Under the pieces are notes generated by a model. The model saw nothing but the letters and a program-made list of their open reading frames with translations. It was not told the origin of the DNA and did not search any database. Shown in pieces: positions 7,697 through 15,814 of a stretch of 34,528 bases of DNA. Both the position numbers and the translations under genes were made by a program. Positions within the stretch are counted from its first letter, which is position 1; each line of letters opens with the position of its first letter. The DNA comes from CACKLF01 sp002725175 (GTDB taxonomy: Bacteria > Pseudomonadota > Alphaproteobacteria > Rhodobacterales > Rhodobacteraceae). The DNA is taken from assembly GCA_002725175.2 (NCBI GenBank), contig PBQX02000008.1:1-34528 (forward strand). Reading direction: 5' to 3'.

Positions 7697-8662
7697 TTGT
7701 TTGCCAAATATAAGATTCGCCATAATGATAACCTTATCGGGATAATTTGTGTATGTCTGGCGGGAATTCTTTTTTCTTGTAACGATTCTGCTATTAAATG
7801 GTTAAGTGGCAATTATCCATTGCACCAAATAATTCTTTTCCGCTCCTTATTCGGACTAATTTTAACTATTTCCTTTCTAGTCCCCCTTCAAGGTGGTCTG
7901 AAAATTTTAAAAACTAATTTACTTTTTTACCATCTGATACGTGGTTTCCTTGTTTTTTTTGCCAATTTATTTTTTTTCTTGTCCTTACCATTAATGAATT
8001 ATGCAGAAGCTTCTGCTGTCTTTTTTATAGCGCCAGTAATCATAACATTACTGTCCATTTTTTTTCTTAATGAAAAAATTGGAGTACATAGATGGGCAGC
8101 TGTAATCTTAGGTTTTTTAGGTGTTATTTTAATATTAAGGCCAGGATCTGAATCAATTCAGCTAGTTGCAATCTTACCTGCGCTTGCAGCACTATGCTAT
8201 GCAACTTTGCATATTTTCACTAGAAAAATGGGAACTACAGAAAAAGCCTCTACTATGGCAGTTTACATTCAAATTTCTTTAATCTTCTTGAGTACTCTAC
8301 TAGGACTTCTTATAGGGGATGGAAGTTATGAAGCTACTGCCCCAGATACTTTATCATTTTTACTGAAACCCTGGGTAATGCCCAACCTAAATGACGGAAT
8401 TATAATTTTTTTTCTTGGAATTTTTTCAGCTTTTGGAGGATTTTTTATCTCCCAAGGTTATCGACTTAGTGAACCCAGTAAGGCCGCACCATTTGAATAT
8501 ATTTCGTTAATTTTATCTTTGATGTGGGGGATATTTTTGTTTAATGAATTCCCAGACTTTCTAGCCTACTTTGGGATTAGTTTGATAGCATTAGGAGGTA
8601 TATACATATTTATTAGGGAAGGTTACAAAGCCTCTCCTAAAATTCCAGAAAAACCTTTATGA
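7697..8662 (+). CDS. DMT superfamily (EamA) transporter, probable TTG start
   Basis: This 321-residue inner-membrane protein has about ten hydrophobic segments arranged as two EamA repeats, typical of drug/metabolite exporters. The first repeat includes FRSLFGL and the MNYAEASAVFF segment; the second includes PFEYISLILSLMWG. The open frame has no ATG before the first membrane segment. The earliest usable start is TTG at 7697, preceded by a weak AGAAAG. Starting at a later ATG would remove several membrane helices. It lies divergent to an esterase gene and convergent with a GMC oxidoreductase gene. The substrate is unknown; export of metabolites or amino acids is the usual role. Confidence 0.88.
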   Translation: MFAKYKIRHNDNLIGIICVCLAGILFSCNDSAIKWLSGNYPLHQIILFRSLFGLILTISFLVPLQGGLKILKTNLLFYHLIRGFLVFFANLFFFLSLPLMNYAEASAVFFIAPVIITLLSIFFLNEKIGVHRWAAVILGFLGVILILRPGSESIQLVAILPALAALCYATLHIFTRKMGTTEKASTMAVYIQISLIFLSTLLGLLIGDGSYEATAPDTLSFLLKPWVMPNLNDGIIIFFLGIFSAFGGFFISQGYRLSEPSKAAPFEYISLILSLMWGIFLFNEFPDFLAYFGISLIALGGIYIFIREGYKASPKIPEKPL

Positions 8663-8686
8663 AGATATAGATATTAGAACATGGAT

Positions 8687-10354
8687 CTACTTGTTACTTT
8701 TTTTCCATCTCTCATTTTCCCAGGGCAATACATTAAGTTTAGGAAGTGGGTTTTTTCCTAATATATGATCAGAAGCTTTTTCACCCACCATTATAGTCGG
8801 GGCATTAATATTACCATTTGTTATGGTAGGGAAAATTGAACTATCAACCACCCTTAAGTTTCCTACTCCCAATACTCTGCATTCGCTATCAACAACAGCC
8901 ATAGCGTCATTAGGTTTTCCCATCTTACAGGTTCCACAAGGATGATAAGCACTTTCAACATTTTCTTTGATAAATTTATTAAGTGCTTTATCAGAGGTGA
9001 CATTAGCACCAGGCTGAATCTCTTCTCCTCTGTACGGATCAAAAGCCTTCTGAGAAAAAATTTCTCTGACTAACCGAATGCTTTTTCTAAAATCCTCCCA
9101 GTCAGACTCATGACTCATATAATTAAATTTTATCTCAGGAGTTGAAAGTGGGTCCCTATTTTTCAATCTTACTGTTCCTCTAGATTTGGAACGCATCGGG
9201 CCCACATGAATTTGAAACCCATGGCCCTTTGCTAAACCGCCGTCATATCTAATGGCTATAGGTAAAAAATGGAATTGAATATCAGGATAGGGCACACCAG
9301 CAGCCGAACGAAGAAATGCGCCAGCTTCAAACTGATTTGACGCACCCAGCCCGGTTCGAAAAATTAACCACTTTATGCCTATCAGCGCCTTCGAGAACGG
9401 ATTCCAGTATTTATAGAGACTAATGGGCTTCTTACATTCTTGTTGAATATATAACTCTAAATGATCTTGAAGATTTGATCCTACACCTGGCAAGTCACAA
9501 ACAGTTTCAATACCAAACTTCGACAGATGATCAGTTGGACCTACTCCGGAATGCATTAAAATGAAAGGTGAATTTATGGAAGACGCTGAAAGAATGACTT
9601 CTTGCGAGGCCCAAATAATATGCTTTCTCCCAGCCTTAACGTACTCAACGCCCTTTGCGATACCTTTTTCAATAATCACCCTAGTGACTTGCCCATGGAG
9701 AAGTTTAATATTACCTCTACTTCTTAAAGCTGGCTTAAGATAGGCTTTCGCTGCAGAAAATCGTTCCCCAGAAAAAATAGTCTGATCAAAAACAGAAAAG
9801 CCCTCCTGCTTTTCACCATTATAATCCTCAGACAATTCGAACCCAGCTTCCTTTCCTGCTTCCAAAAAGGCCTTAAATAAGGGATTTTCAGGATCCGCTT
9901 GTTGCACTTTAAGAGGACCTGAAGTTCCCCTCCAACTTTTATCAGCGCTTCCTCCAGAAGGGCTCCAACTTTCCAACCTCTTAAAATAAGGCAATACATC
10001 AGAGTAAGACCAGCCGTGCGCCCCGAGCTTGTTCCAACCATCAAAATCTTTGGGATGGCCTCTGACATAAATCATTCCGTTAATTGAAGACGATCCACCT
10101 AACACCTTGCCTCTTGGCGTTGCCAACCGCCGGCCGCCCAAATGCTCCTCAGGTTCAGATTTATATCCCCAATCATATTTCTTCATATTCATTGGATACG
10201 ATAATGCGGCTGGCATCTGTATAAAGGGGCTCATGTCAGAACCTCCAAACTCTATCACAGCCACTTTATTCTCAGAATTTTCTGAAAGTCTCGAAGCTAC
10301 AACTGATCCCGCTGAGCCTGACCCTACTATTATGAAATCTACATTATCCTTCAT
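8687..10354 (-). CDS. GMC family FAD oxidoreductase (choline dehydrogenase-like)
   Basis: This 555-residue flavoprotein should oxidise an alcohol to an aldehyde. The N-terminal FAD site reads IIVGSGSAGSVVASRL. GMC signature 1 is GKVLGGSSSINGMIYVRGH, the second signature lies around SASSINSPFILMHSGVG, and the C-terminal active-site region has ESAYHPCGTCKMG followed by TNGNINAPTIMVGEKASD. The length matches BetA and related alcohol dehydrogenases. It is the last gene of a minus-strand cluster with two aldolases, a nitroreductase and an SDR, 80 bp after the class II aldolase. A role in choline or another hydroxylated quaternary amine is possible given the neighbourhood, but GMC specificity cannot be read from these motifs. 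Confidence 0.93.
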   Translation of the reverse strand: MKDNVDFIIVGSGSAGSVVASRLSENSENKVAVIEFGGSDMSPFIQMPAALSYPMNMKKYDWGYKSEPEEHLGGRRLATPRGKVLGGSSSINGMIYVRGHPKDFDGWNKLGAHGWSYSDVLPYFKRLESWSPSGGSADKSWRGTSGPLKVQQADPENPLFKAFLEAGKEAGFELSEDYNGEKQEGFSVFDQTIFSGERFSAAKAYLKPALRSRGNIKLLHGQVTRVIIEKGIAKGVEYVKAGRKHIIWASQEVILSASSINSPFILMHSGVGPTDHLSKFGIETVCDLPGVGSNLQDHLELYIQQECKKPISLYKYWNPFSKALIGIKWLIFRTGLGASNQFEAGAFLRSAAGVPYPDIQFHFLPIAIRYDGGLAKGHGFQIHVGPMRSKSRGTVRLKNRDPLSTPEIKFNYMSHESDWEDFRKSIRLVREIFSQKAFDPYRGEEIQPGANVTSDKALNKFIKENVESAYHPCGTCKMGKPNDAMAVVDSECRVLGVGNLRVVDSSIFPTITNGNINAPTIMVGEKASDHILGKNPLPKLNVLPWENERWKKSNK

Positions 10355-10434
10355 CTGCCATTAACATCCAAAAAAGATTCACCATAGAATATGAATCAAA
10401 AGTTCAATAATTTAAATAGAATAGCAAAGTCAAA

Positions 10435-11202
10435 TCACGAGGCATAATCTTCGCCGTCATCGTCAAGTAATTGCTTGATCGAAGCGAAATGCTTTTCTCC
10501 CTGCTCAGGATAGTTATCTATTTGAACAGCAGTTTTCTCTGCTATTTCTTCAGACAATACTTTTAACTTTTGACCTGTTTGCAATGCTAAAATATAATTC
10601 TTTGCAGCTCTCTCAAAATAATAAAGCCTATTAAAAGTATCTGCAACTGTGTCGCCAATTATTAAAACACCATGATTACCCATTATCATTACTTTCTTTT
10701 TAGGATCAGAAAATAAACTGGCACATCTCTCTCCCTCTTTTTCGAACGCCAAGCCTCCATAATTTTCATCGATTATGTATCTATTAAAAAACATGGCTGA
10801 ATTTTGTTCTATTGGCGGCAAGTGGCTGTCAGCTAAACTAGCTAAAACAGTTGCGTAAGTTGAATGAACATGCATTGCACATCTTGCATGAGGACATAAC
10901 CTATGTATTGAACCGTGAAGTCCCCATGCACTAGGATCTGGAGCTCCAGGCCTGCTTAAGGTTTTTTTGTCATTTGCATCGAGAAGAAGTAAATTACTTG
11001 CTTTAACCTTTGAGAAATGCATTTGGTTCGCATTTATTAGAAATTGTGTTCCTTCTGAATTTATCGCTAGAGAATAATGGTTTGCAACAGCCTCATGCAT
11101 ATCCAACCTTGCGGTCCATCTAAACGCAGCAGCTAAGTCAACTCTTTCCTTGTAATATGGAAGATCCTTAATAAAAGCCCCAGTATCCTGTCTCTTGTTC
11201 AT
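10435..11202 (-). CDS. Class II aldolase/adducin family protein
   Basis: This 255-residue protein belongs to the zinc-dependent class II aldolase/adducin fold (fuculose-phosphate aldolase, ribulose-phosphate epimerase and relatives). Metal ligands H111 and H113 lie in AMHVHSTY, and H177 lies in MGNHGVL. The N-terminal DLAAAFRW segment and the C-terminal FERAAKNYILALQTG helix are typical. It does not show features that place it in a sugar-phosphate subgroup. In marine alphaproteobacteria such genes are often catabolic with HpcH/HpaI aldolases, as here, where that gene lies 65 bp upstream. The reaction is unknown; cleavage or decarboxylation of a small hydroxy-oxo acid is plausible. Confidence 0.9.
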   Translation of the reverse strand: MNKRQDTGAFIKDLPYYKERVDLAAAFRWTARLDMHEAVANHYSLAINSEGTQFLINANQMHFSKVKASNLLLLDANDKKTLSRPGAPDPSAWGLHGSIHRLCPHARCAMHVHSTYATVLASLADSHLPPIEQNSAMFFNRYIIDENYGGLAFEKEGERCASLFSDPKKKVMIMGNHGVLIIGDTVADTFNRLYYFERAAKNYILALQTGQKLKVLSEEIAEKTAVQIDNYPEQGEKHFASIKQLLDDDGEDYAS

Positions 11203-11267
11203 CAGATGCTCTAATTAAATTAATTTCANTTTTAAGCTTAATGCTCAATTAAACATTTTTTCAACAA

Positions 11268-12035
11268 TTAATTTTTAAATCTTGAGATTATTTCCTTAGA
11301 TTTTTGCATCAACAAATGTGCGTCCAGAGCAACCGTAATAAAGTCGACACCTTCTTTAAAGCANTCCTCAGCATAATCAAGGTCAACACTGAAAATTCCA
11401 ACAGGCTTACCCAACGCCTTAATTTTCACAATGGTATCCTTTATAACCTTTTTAACNTCAGGATGGNTAGGATTCCCTAAGTNNCCAAGAGACGCTGCAA
11501 GATCACCAGGTCCAATAAACAAACTATCAACCCCATCAACAGCCGCTATGTCTTCAATATTTTTCAAAGACTCTCTAGATTCTAACTGAACAATCAAACA
11601 AAGCTCTGTCTCAGCCTTTTTAGCATATTCGGCAATCGTTCCATATCTAGTTGCCCTTGTTGTTCCTGCAACACCTCTTATGCCATGTGGAGGATACCTC
11701 ATAGCCTGAACTGCCTGCTGAGCTTCATCAGCTGTTTCCACAAACGGTATTATTAAGGTCTGAAACCCAATATCCAAAAACCTTTTTATTAGAACAGTAT
11801 CATTTTTGGCAGGCCTAACAATTACTGAGGCATCCGTTCCTCCGAGTGCCTGGAGTTGTTCTAATGCAGCAATAGGATCAGAGGCAGCATGCTCAGTATC
11901 TACGACAACCCAATCAAACCCAGCAAAACCAAGAATCTCCGAAACCGAACCGTTGCAAATAGTATTCCATGCTCCGATTTGTTTTTCTCCCGAAGTTAAT
12001 TTCTCTTTAAATATATTTTTGATAANTTTGCCCAT
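11268..12035 (-). CDS. HpcH/HpaI family 2-oxo acid aldolase
   Basis: This 255-residue class II pyruvate-type aldolase should cleave a 4-hydroxy-2-oxo acid to pyruvate (or a related 2-oxo acid) and an aldehyde. Visible are the base histidine H49 in VVDTEHA, R74 in VIVRP, the glycine-rich GIRGVAGTTRATRYG loop, and metal ligands E152 (VQLESRE) and D178 (IGPGDLAASL). It ends 12 bp after the nitroreductase and is followed by a class II aldolase on the same strand. It resembles the 2,4-dihydroxyhept-2-ene-1,7-dioate and 2-keto-3-deoxy-glucarate aldolases. I cannot choose between those substrates. Confidence 0.92.
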   Translation of the reverse strand: MGKXIKNIFKEKLTSGEKQIGAWNTICNGSVSEILGFAGFDWVVVDTEHAASDPIAALEQLQALGGTDASVIVRPAKNDTVLIKRFLDIGFQTLIIPFVETADEAQQAVQAMRYPPHGIRGVAGTTRATRYGTIAEYAKKAETELCLIVQLESRESLKNIEDIAAVDGVDSLFIGPGDLAASLXXLGNPXHPXVKKVIKDTIVKIKALGKPVGIFSVDLDYAEXCFKEGVDFITVALDAHLLMQKSKEIISRFKN

Positions 12036-12047
12036 TTTTAATCCATA

Positions 12048-12725
12048 TTACTCTTCTAATGTATCAACTATTTCATTAAAACCTGCTCTTAATGTTCGAA
12101 ATTGATTAGCAGGGTCTTTTTTATCTTCATACCCAAAGGATATAACACAAACAAGATCTCTATCCTCCTCAAAAGATAAATATTCTCTAAGGATAGGGGC
12201 TAATCCAGCTGGTGCCGCCTGAGGNATTGTCGCCAAACCTTTAGCCGTTGCAGCTAAAGTGAAAGCAGTAATAAAAGCCCCACAATCCAAAACACCATAA
12301 GTTCCTAGAGCCTTAGGAGTTGTTATTGTAACGATATGTGGGGCCTCAAAGAAACGATAATTTTTTAGTGTTTGNTTGAACGAAGCCTCTCTATCTCCCT
12401 TCTCTATNCCAACTGCATCATATAATTGGAAGCCGCACTCTCGCCTTCGCGCCTTATATATTCCCTCATAAGTGCTTGGAAAAGAAATATCCGGCTGATG
12501 ATAAAGATCTTTTCCTGCCTCCCAGAGTTTTTCTCTCAAAATTTCCAGACGTTCTCCTTCAACAAGAGTAAGCTGCCAGGGCTGTGCATTNCACCAAGAN
12601 GGTACCTTTTGNGCTGTTGCTATTATTTCTTCCAGCAGATCTAAGGGTACTGTTTCCTTTAAAAATGCTCTGCAGGAATATCTATTATCTAAGATGCTAT
12701 TAAAACTCTCAAACTCTTTTCCCAT
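12048..12725 (-). CDS. Nitroreductase family FMN oxidoreductase
   Basis: This 225-residue protein should bind FMN and reduce nitro, quinone or enone substrates with NAD(P)H. The family motif RYSCRAF is at the N-terminus, the NAQPW segment near residue 45 is the usual active-site-lining stretch, and the GLATxPQAAPAG region and the C-terminal FGYEDKK follow. It sits third in the minus-strand cluster between an SDR and an HpcH/HpaI aldolase with short spacers of 40 and 12 bp. A precise role in that pathway is not evident; reduction of a double bond in an intermediate is one possibility. Confidence 0.92.
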   Translation of the reverse strand: MGKEFESFNSILDNRYSCRAFLKETVPLDLLEEIIATXQKVXSWXNAQPWQLTLVEGERLEILREKLWEAGKDLYHQPDISFPSTYEGIYKARRRECGFQLYDAVXIEKGDREASFXQTLKNYRFFEAPHIVTITTPKALGTYGVLDCGAFITAFTLAATAKGLATXPQAAPAGLAPILREYLSFEEDRDLVCVISFGYEDKKDPANQFRTLRAGFNEIVDTLEE

Positions 12726-12765
12726 TCGCTTTTTCCAATTCCTAAATCAATGTTAATAAACTTGA

Positions 12766-13554
12766 CTAAAATTTCATTCCTGGAAGATTTAAAGAAGCGG
12801 TATTACCTCCATCTACCGGAAGAGCTTGGCCCGTAACATAACTTGCATCATCGCTTGCCAAGAAAGCAACTACTGAAGCAACTTCCTCTGGCTTACCATA
12901 TCTCCTTAACTCACAACGTGAACCTAATTTNTTCTCTTTTCCTTTTTCCTTAGCGTAATCGAAAACAGACTTTGTCATTCCGGTTTCTATAAGCCCTGGA
13001 CAAATTGCATTAACTCTAATGCCGTAAGACCCTAAATCGCAAGCTGCAGTTTGAGTAATATTGATTACGGCAGCCTTAGAAGCACTGTAAGCATTTGTCC
13101 CCGCCCCTGCTCTGATACCTGCAACTGAAGCCGTATTTACGACCGCTCCTTTTCTTTTTTCTACCATTACTTTACAAGCATATTTAATAAAAAGCATTGC
13201 ACCCATAACATTAACGGACATTACATTGTGCCAATTACTCAAACTTTGGGAAAAAGGCGTTTCTAATTCATCAAGAATGCCAGCATTATTAAAGAGAACA
13301 TCAATCGTTCCAAAATTCTTTACGATATCATTTATACANTGATCAACACTCGCTTCATCTGAAACATCGAGACCAAAGGTTAATACATTATTATTGAACC
13401 GTTCTTTAAGGCTACTTTTGGCTTTTTCTAAATTCTTTAAATCTTTATCAATTAAAGCTAATTCGGCTCCTTCTTCAGCAAAGCGAAAAGCAGAAGAAAG
13501 ACCGATACCACTTGCTGCTCCTGTAATAACTACTACCTTATCTTTAAATCTCAT
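12766..13554 (-). CDS. Short-chain dehydrogenase/reductase (classical SDR)
   Basis: This 262-residue Rossmann-fold NAD(P)-dependent oxidoreductase has TGAASGIG at 11-18, NNAG at 89-92, catalytic S143, and YSASK with Y156 and K160. It ends with the common SDR tail pattern VTGQALPVDGG. D36 in ALIDKDL at the end of the second strand favours NAD over NADP. It is the first gene of the minus-strand cluster and is transcribed away from the BKACE operon across a shared 151-bp promoter region. Oxidation of a hydroxyl on a carnitine-like or hydroxy acid substrate to the beta-keto compound used by BKACE would fit, but is speculative. Confidence 0.93.
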   Translation of the reverse strand: MRFKDKVVVITGAASGIGLSSAFRFAEEGAELALIDKDLKNLEKAKSSLKERFNNNVLTFGLDVSDEASVDXCINDIVKNFGTIDVLFNNAGILDELETPFSQSLSNWHNVMSVNVMGAMLFIKYACKVMVEKRKGAVVNTASVAGIRAGAGTNAYSASKAAVINITQTAACDLGSYGIRVNAICPGLIETGMTKSVFDYAKEKGKEXKLGSRCELRRYGKPEEVASVVAFLASDDASYVTGQALPVDGGNTASLNLPGMKF

Positions 13555-13596
13555 TGCATCTCACATTTTGNTATAGGTTTACAGATATGAAACTAC

Positions 13597-13624
13597 ATAA
13601 TTTCTCAAAAAATGTAGAAATTAT
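13597..13624. promoter_or_regulatory. Inverted repeat in divergent promoter region, candidate operator
   Basis: A perfect 9-bp inverted repeat, ATAATTTCT (13597-13605) and AGAAATTAT (13616-13624), is separated by 10 bp. It lies in the 151-bp spacer between the divergent SDR and BKACE genes, which is where a shared regulator would bind. The arms are AT-rich, so chance occurrence is possible, and no regulator gene is present in the window. Confidence 0.4.
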
Positions 13625-13705
13625 TGCTTCCCTAGTCGTTTTTATATTATCCTTATTTATAAAAAAATAAATAGATTAATAACAAATTANATAATGAGTT
13701 AAACC

Positions 13706-14623
13706 ATGCCTTTAGAGATGAGAAATGAAGTATTTATTACGGCAGCAATAACAGGTTCAGGAAGTACACAAAATAGAAGTGATCTTGTNCCACGCAGCCC
13801 AAAACAAATCGCAGAAGCAGCTATCGACGCTGCAAAGGCAGGAGCAGCTATAGTCCATTGCCATGTGCGANACCCCGATACAGGAGTGCCTTCTCGCGAT
13901 ATTTCCTATTATCGAGAAGTTACGGAAAGAATAAGAGATTCTGATGTTGACGTAGTTTTAAACCTCACAGCAGGAATGGGTGGAGACATGGTTTTTGGTT
14001 CCANAGATGCGCCATTACCCTACTCTCAGGCAGGTACGGATATGGCAAGTGCTTCTGAAAGAGTTCAGCATGTTGCTGAATGTTTGCCAGAAATATGTAC
14101 TTTAGACTGCGGTACTATGAATTTTGCTGAAGCTGATTATGTGATGACAAATACACCTGGGATGCTTAGAGCGATGGCAAAAATGATGACAGATATTGGC
14201 GTTAGACCAGAGATTGAAGCATTTGACACAGGCCATTTGTGGTTTGCTAAGCAATTAGTGAGTGAAGGNTTAATTACAGATCCTGTGATGGTCCAACTAT
14301 GCATGAATGTTCCTTGGGGAGCTCCCGATGACCTGAATACGTTTCTAGCAATGGTTAATAATGTTCCAGAGAACTGGGTNCATTCTGCCTTTTCATTAGG
14401 AAGACACCAAATGCCGTATGTAGCTGCAGCAACTCTTTCTGGAGGAAATGTTCGAGTTGGATTGGAAGACAACCTGTGGTTAGAAAAAGGTGTACTAGCA
14501 ACAAATGCACAATTGGTTGAAAAAGCAGTATCAATTATAAGTAGTCTTGGTCCAAAAATCATGACCCCNTCTCAAGTTAGAGAGGAATTAAAACTTATTA
14601 AAAGAGCTCCAAAATCGAAGTAA
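13706..14623 (+). CDS. Beta-keto acid cleavage enzyme (BKACE, DUF849 family)
   Basis: This 305-residue zinc enzyme should condense a beta-keto acid with acetyl-CoA and split it into a new CoA ester and acetoacetate. The start motif VFITAAITGS, the zinc ligands H51 and H53 in IVHCHVRDPDTG, the LNLTAGMGGD loop and PEIEAFDTGH match the family. The later LGRHQMPYVAAA and RVGLEDNLWL segments are also typical. It heads a plus-strand operon with an acyl-CoA dehydrogenase, a CoA synthetase and a CaiD-like hydratase. This neighbourhood, with quaternary-amine genes downstream, makes a dehydrocarnitine-type substrate attractive; that is inference. A second, more divergent BKACE is at 32911. Confidence 0.94.
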   Translation: MPLEMRNEVFITAAITGSGSTQNRSDLXPRSPKQIAEAAIDAAKAGAAIVHCHVRXPDTGVPSRDISYYREVTERIRDSDVDVVLNLTAGMGGDMVFGSXDAPLPYSQAGTDMASASERVQHVAECLPEICTLDCGTMNFAEADYVMTNTPGMLRAMAKMMTDIGVRPEIEAFDTGHLWFAKQLVSEXLITDPVMVQLCMNVPWGAPDDLNTFLAMVNNVPENWXHSAFSLGRHQMPYVAAATLSGGNVRVGLEDNLWLEKGVLATNAQLVEKAVSIISSLGPKIMTXSQVREELKLIKRAPKSK

Positions 14624-14651
14624 TCAGTAATTAACTTAAAGTGAGAAAATC

Positions 14652-15812
14652 ATGAACTTTGAATTAAGTGACGAACAAAAAATGATTGTGGATACCGTAA
14701 GGTCATTTCTAGAAAAAGAAATTTACCCTTTCGAAAATGAAGTTGAGCGTACTGGAGAAGTACCGAAGGATTTAGGACTTGAAATTGCCAAAAAGTGTAA
14801 AGAAATTGGATTTTTTGCTGCAAATTTTCCCGAAAGCGTTGGTGGAGCAGGACTTAACCACCTTGAGTTTACTTTGTTGGAACGTGAACTGGGTAGAGGT
14901 TCAAATGGTTTAACCGTTTTTTTTGGTCGCCCATCTGGAATTTTAATGGCTTGCAATGAAGAGCAAAAAGAAAAATACCTATTACCTGCTGTTAAAGGTG
15001 AAAAATTTGATGCCTTAGCAATGACTGAACCGGGGGCTGGATCAGATGTTAGNGGGATGCAATGTAGCGCAATCCAGGATGGTGACGACTGGATTGTAAA
15101 TGGAACTAAACATTTTATTAGTCATGCAAATATAGCTGATTTTATCATTGTCTTTATTGCCACCGGTGAAGAAGAAACGTCAAAAGGNAAGAAAAAGAAA
15201 ATTTCCTGCTTTCTTGTTGACAGAGGAACCAAAGGTTTTGAAATTGCNAAAGGCTACAACTCAGTCTCGCATAGAGGTTATCAAAACTGCATTCTCAGAT
15301 TTGAGAACTGNCGTCTCCCTAAAGAACAAATTCTTGGAGAAGTNCATAGAGGTTTTGACATTGCAAATGAGTGGCTATATGCAACTCGATTAACTGTAGC
15401 TGCTACATCAGTAGGTAGAGCAAGAAGAGCATTTGAAATGACATTACCGCATGTCACCCAAAGAGAACAGTTCGGGCAAAAAATTGGAAAATTTCAGGGT
15501 GTTAGNTTCCAATTGGCAGATATGATAACAGAAATTGATGCAGCAGATTTACTAACACTTTCTGCAGCCTGGAGACTTGANAATCAACTTCCAGCTAATA
15601 GAGAAATTGCGTCAGCAAAACTCTATGCTACTGAGATGTTAGCAAAAACAACTGATACTTGCATACAGTTGCATGGAGGAATGGGTTTAATGGATGACCT
15701 TCCCTTTGCCAGATTCTGGAGAGACTCCAGAGTTGAAAGGATCTGGGANGGNACNTCTGAAATACAGAGACACATTATAAGTCGTGAATTGTTAAGGCCA
15801 TTAGGGGGCTAA
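14652..15812 (+). CDS. Acyl-CoA dehydrogenase
   Basis: This 386-residue flavoprotein should introduce (or, as in CaiA, remove) a double bond next to the CoA thioester. Motifs are ALAMTEPGAGSDV, the TVAATSVGRARRAFE helix, REQFGQKIGKFQG, and the C-terminal QLHGGMGLMDDLPFARFWRD. The catalytic carboxylate lies in the IW(E/D)GTSEIQ stretch. Its codon is GAN at 15747-15749, so glutamate versus aspartate cannot be read. The length is that of ordinary acyl-CoA dehydrogenases and of crotonobetainyl-CoA reductase, and is far shorter than DmdC. A plausible ribosome-binding site (GTGAG) precedes the ATG. It lies 28 bp after the BKACE gene and 2 bp before the CoA synthetase. Confidence 0.94.
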   Translation: MNFELSDEQKMIVDTVRSFLEKEIYPFENEVERTGEVPKDLGLEIAKKCKEIGFFAANFPESVGGAGLNHLEFTLLERELGRGSNGLTVFFGRPSGILMACNEEQKEKYLLPAVKGEKFDALAMTEPGAGSDVXGMQCSAIQDGDDWIVNGTKHFISHANIADFIIVFIATGEEETSKXKKKKISCFLVDRGTKGFEIXKGYNSVSHRGYQNCILRFENXRLPKEQILGEXHRGFDIANEWLYATRLTVAATSVGRARRAFEMTLPHVTQREQFGQKIGKFQGVXFQLADMITEIDAADLLTLSAAWRLXNQLPANREIASAKLYATEMLAKTTDTCIQLHGGMGLMDDLPFARFWRDSRVERIWXXXSEIQRHIISRELLRPLGG

Positions 15813-15814
15813 GT

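Noticed and set aside
9561..10364. Open frames overlapping the GMC oxidoreductase gene on both strands
   Set aside because: They fall wholly inside a well-supported gene with complete motifs and show no family features.
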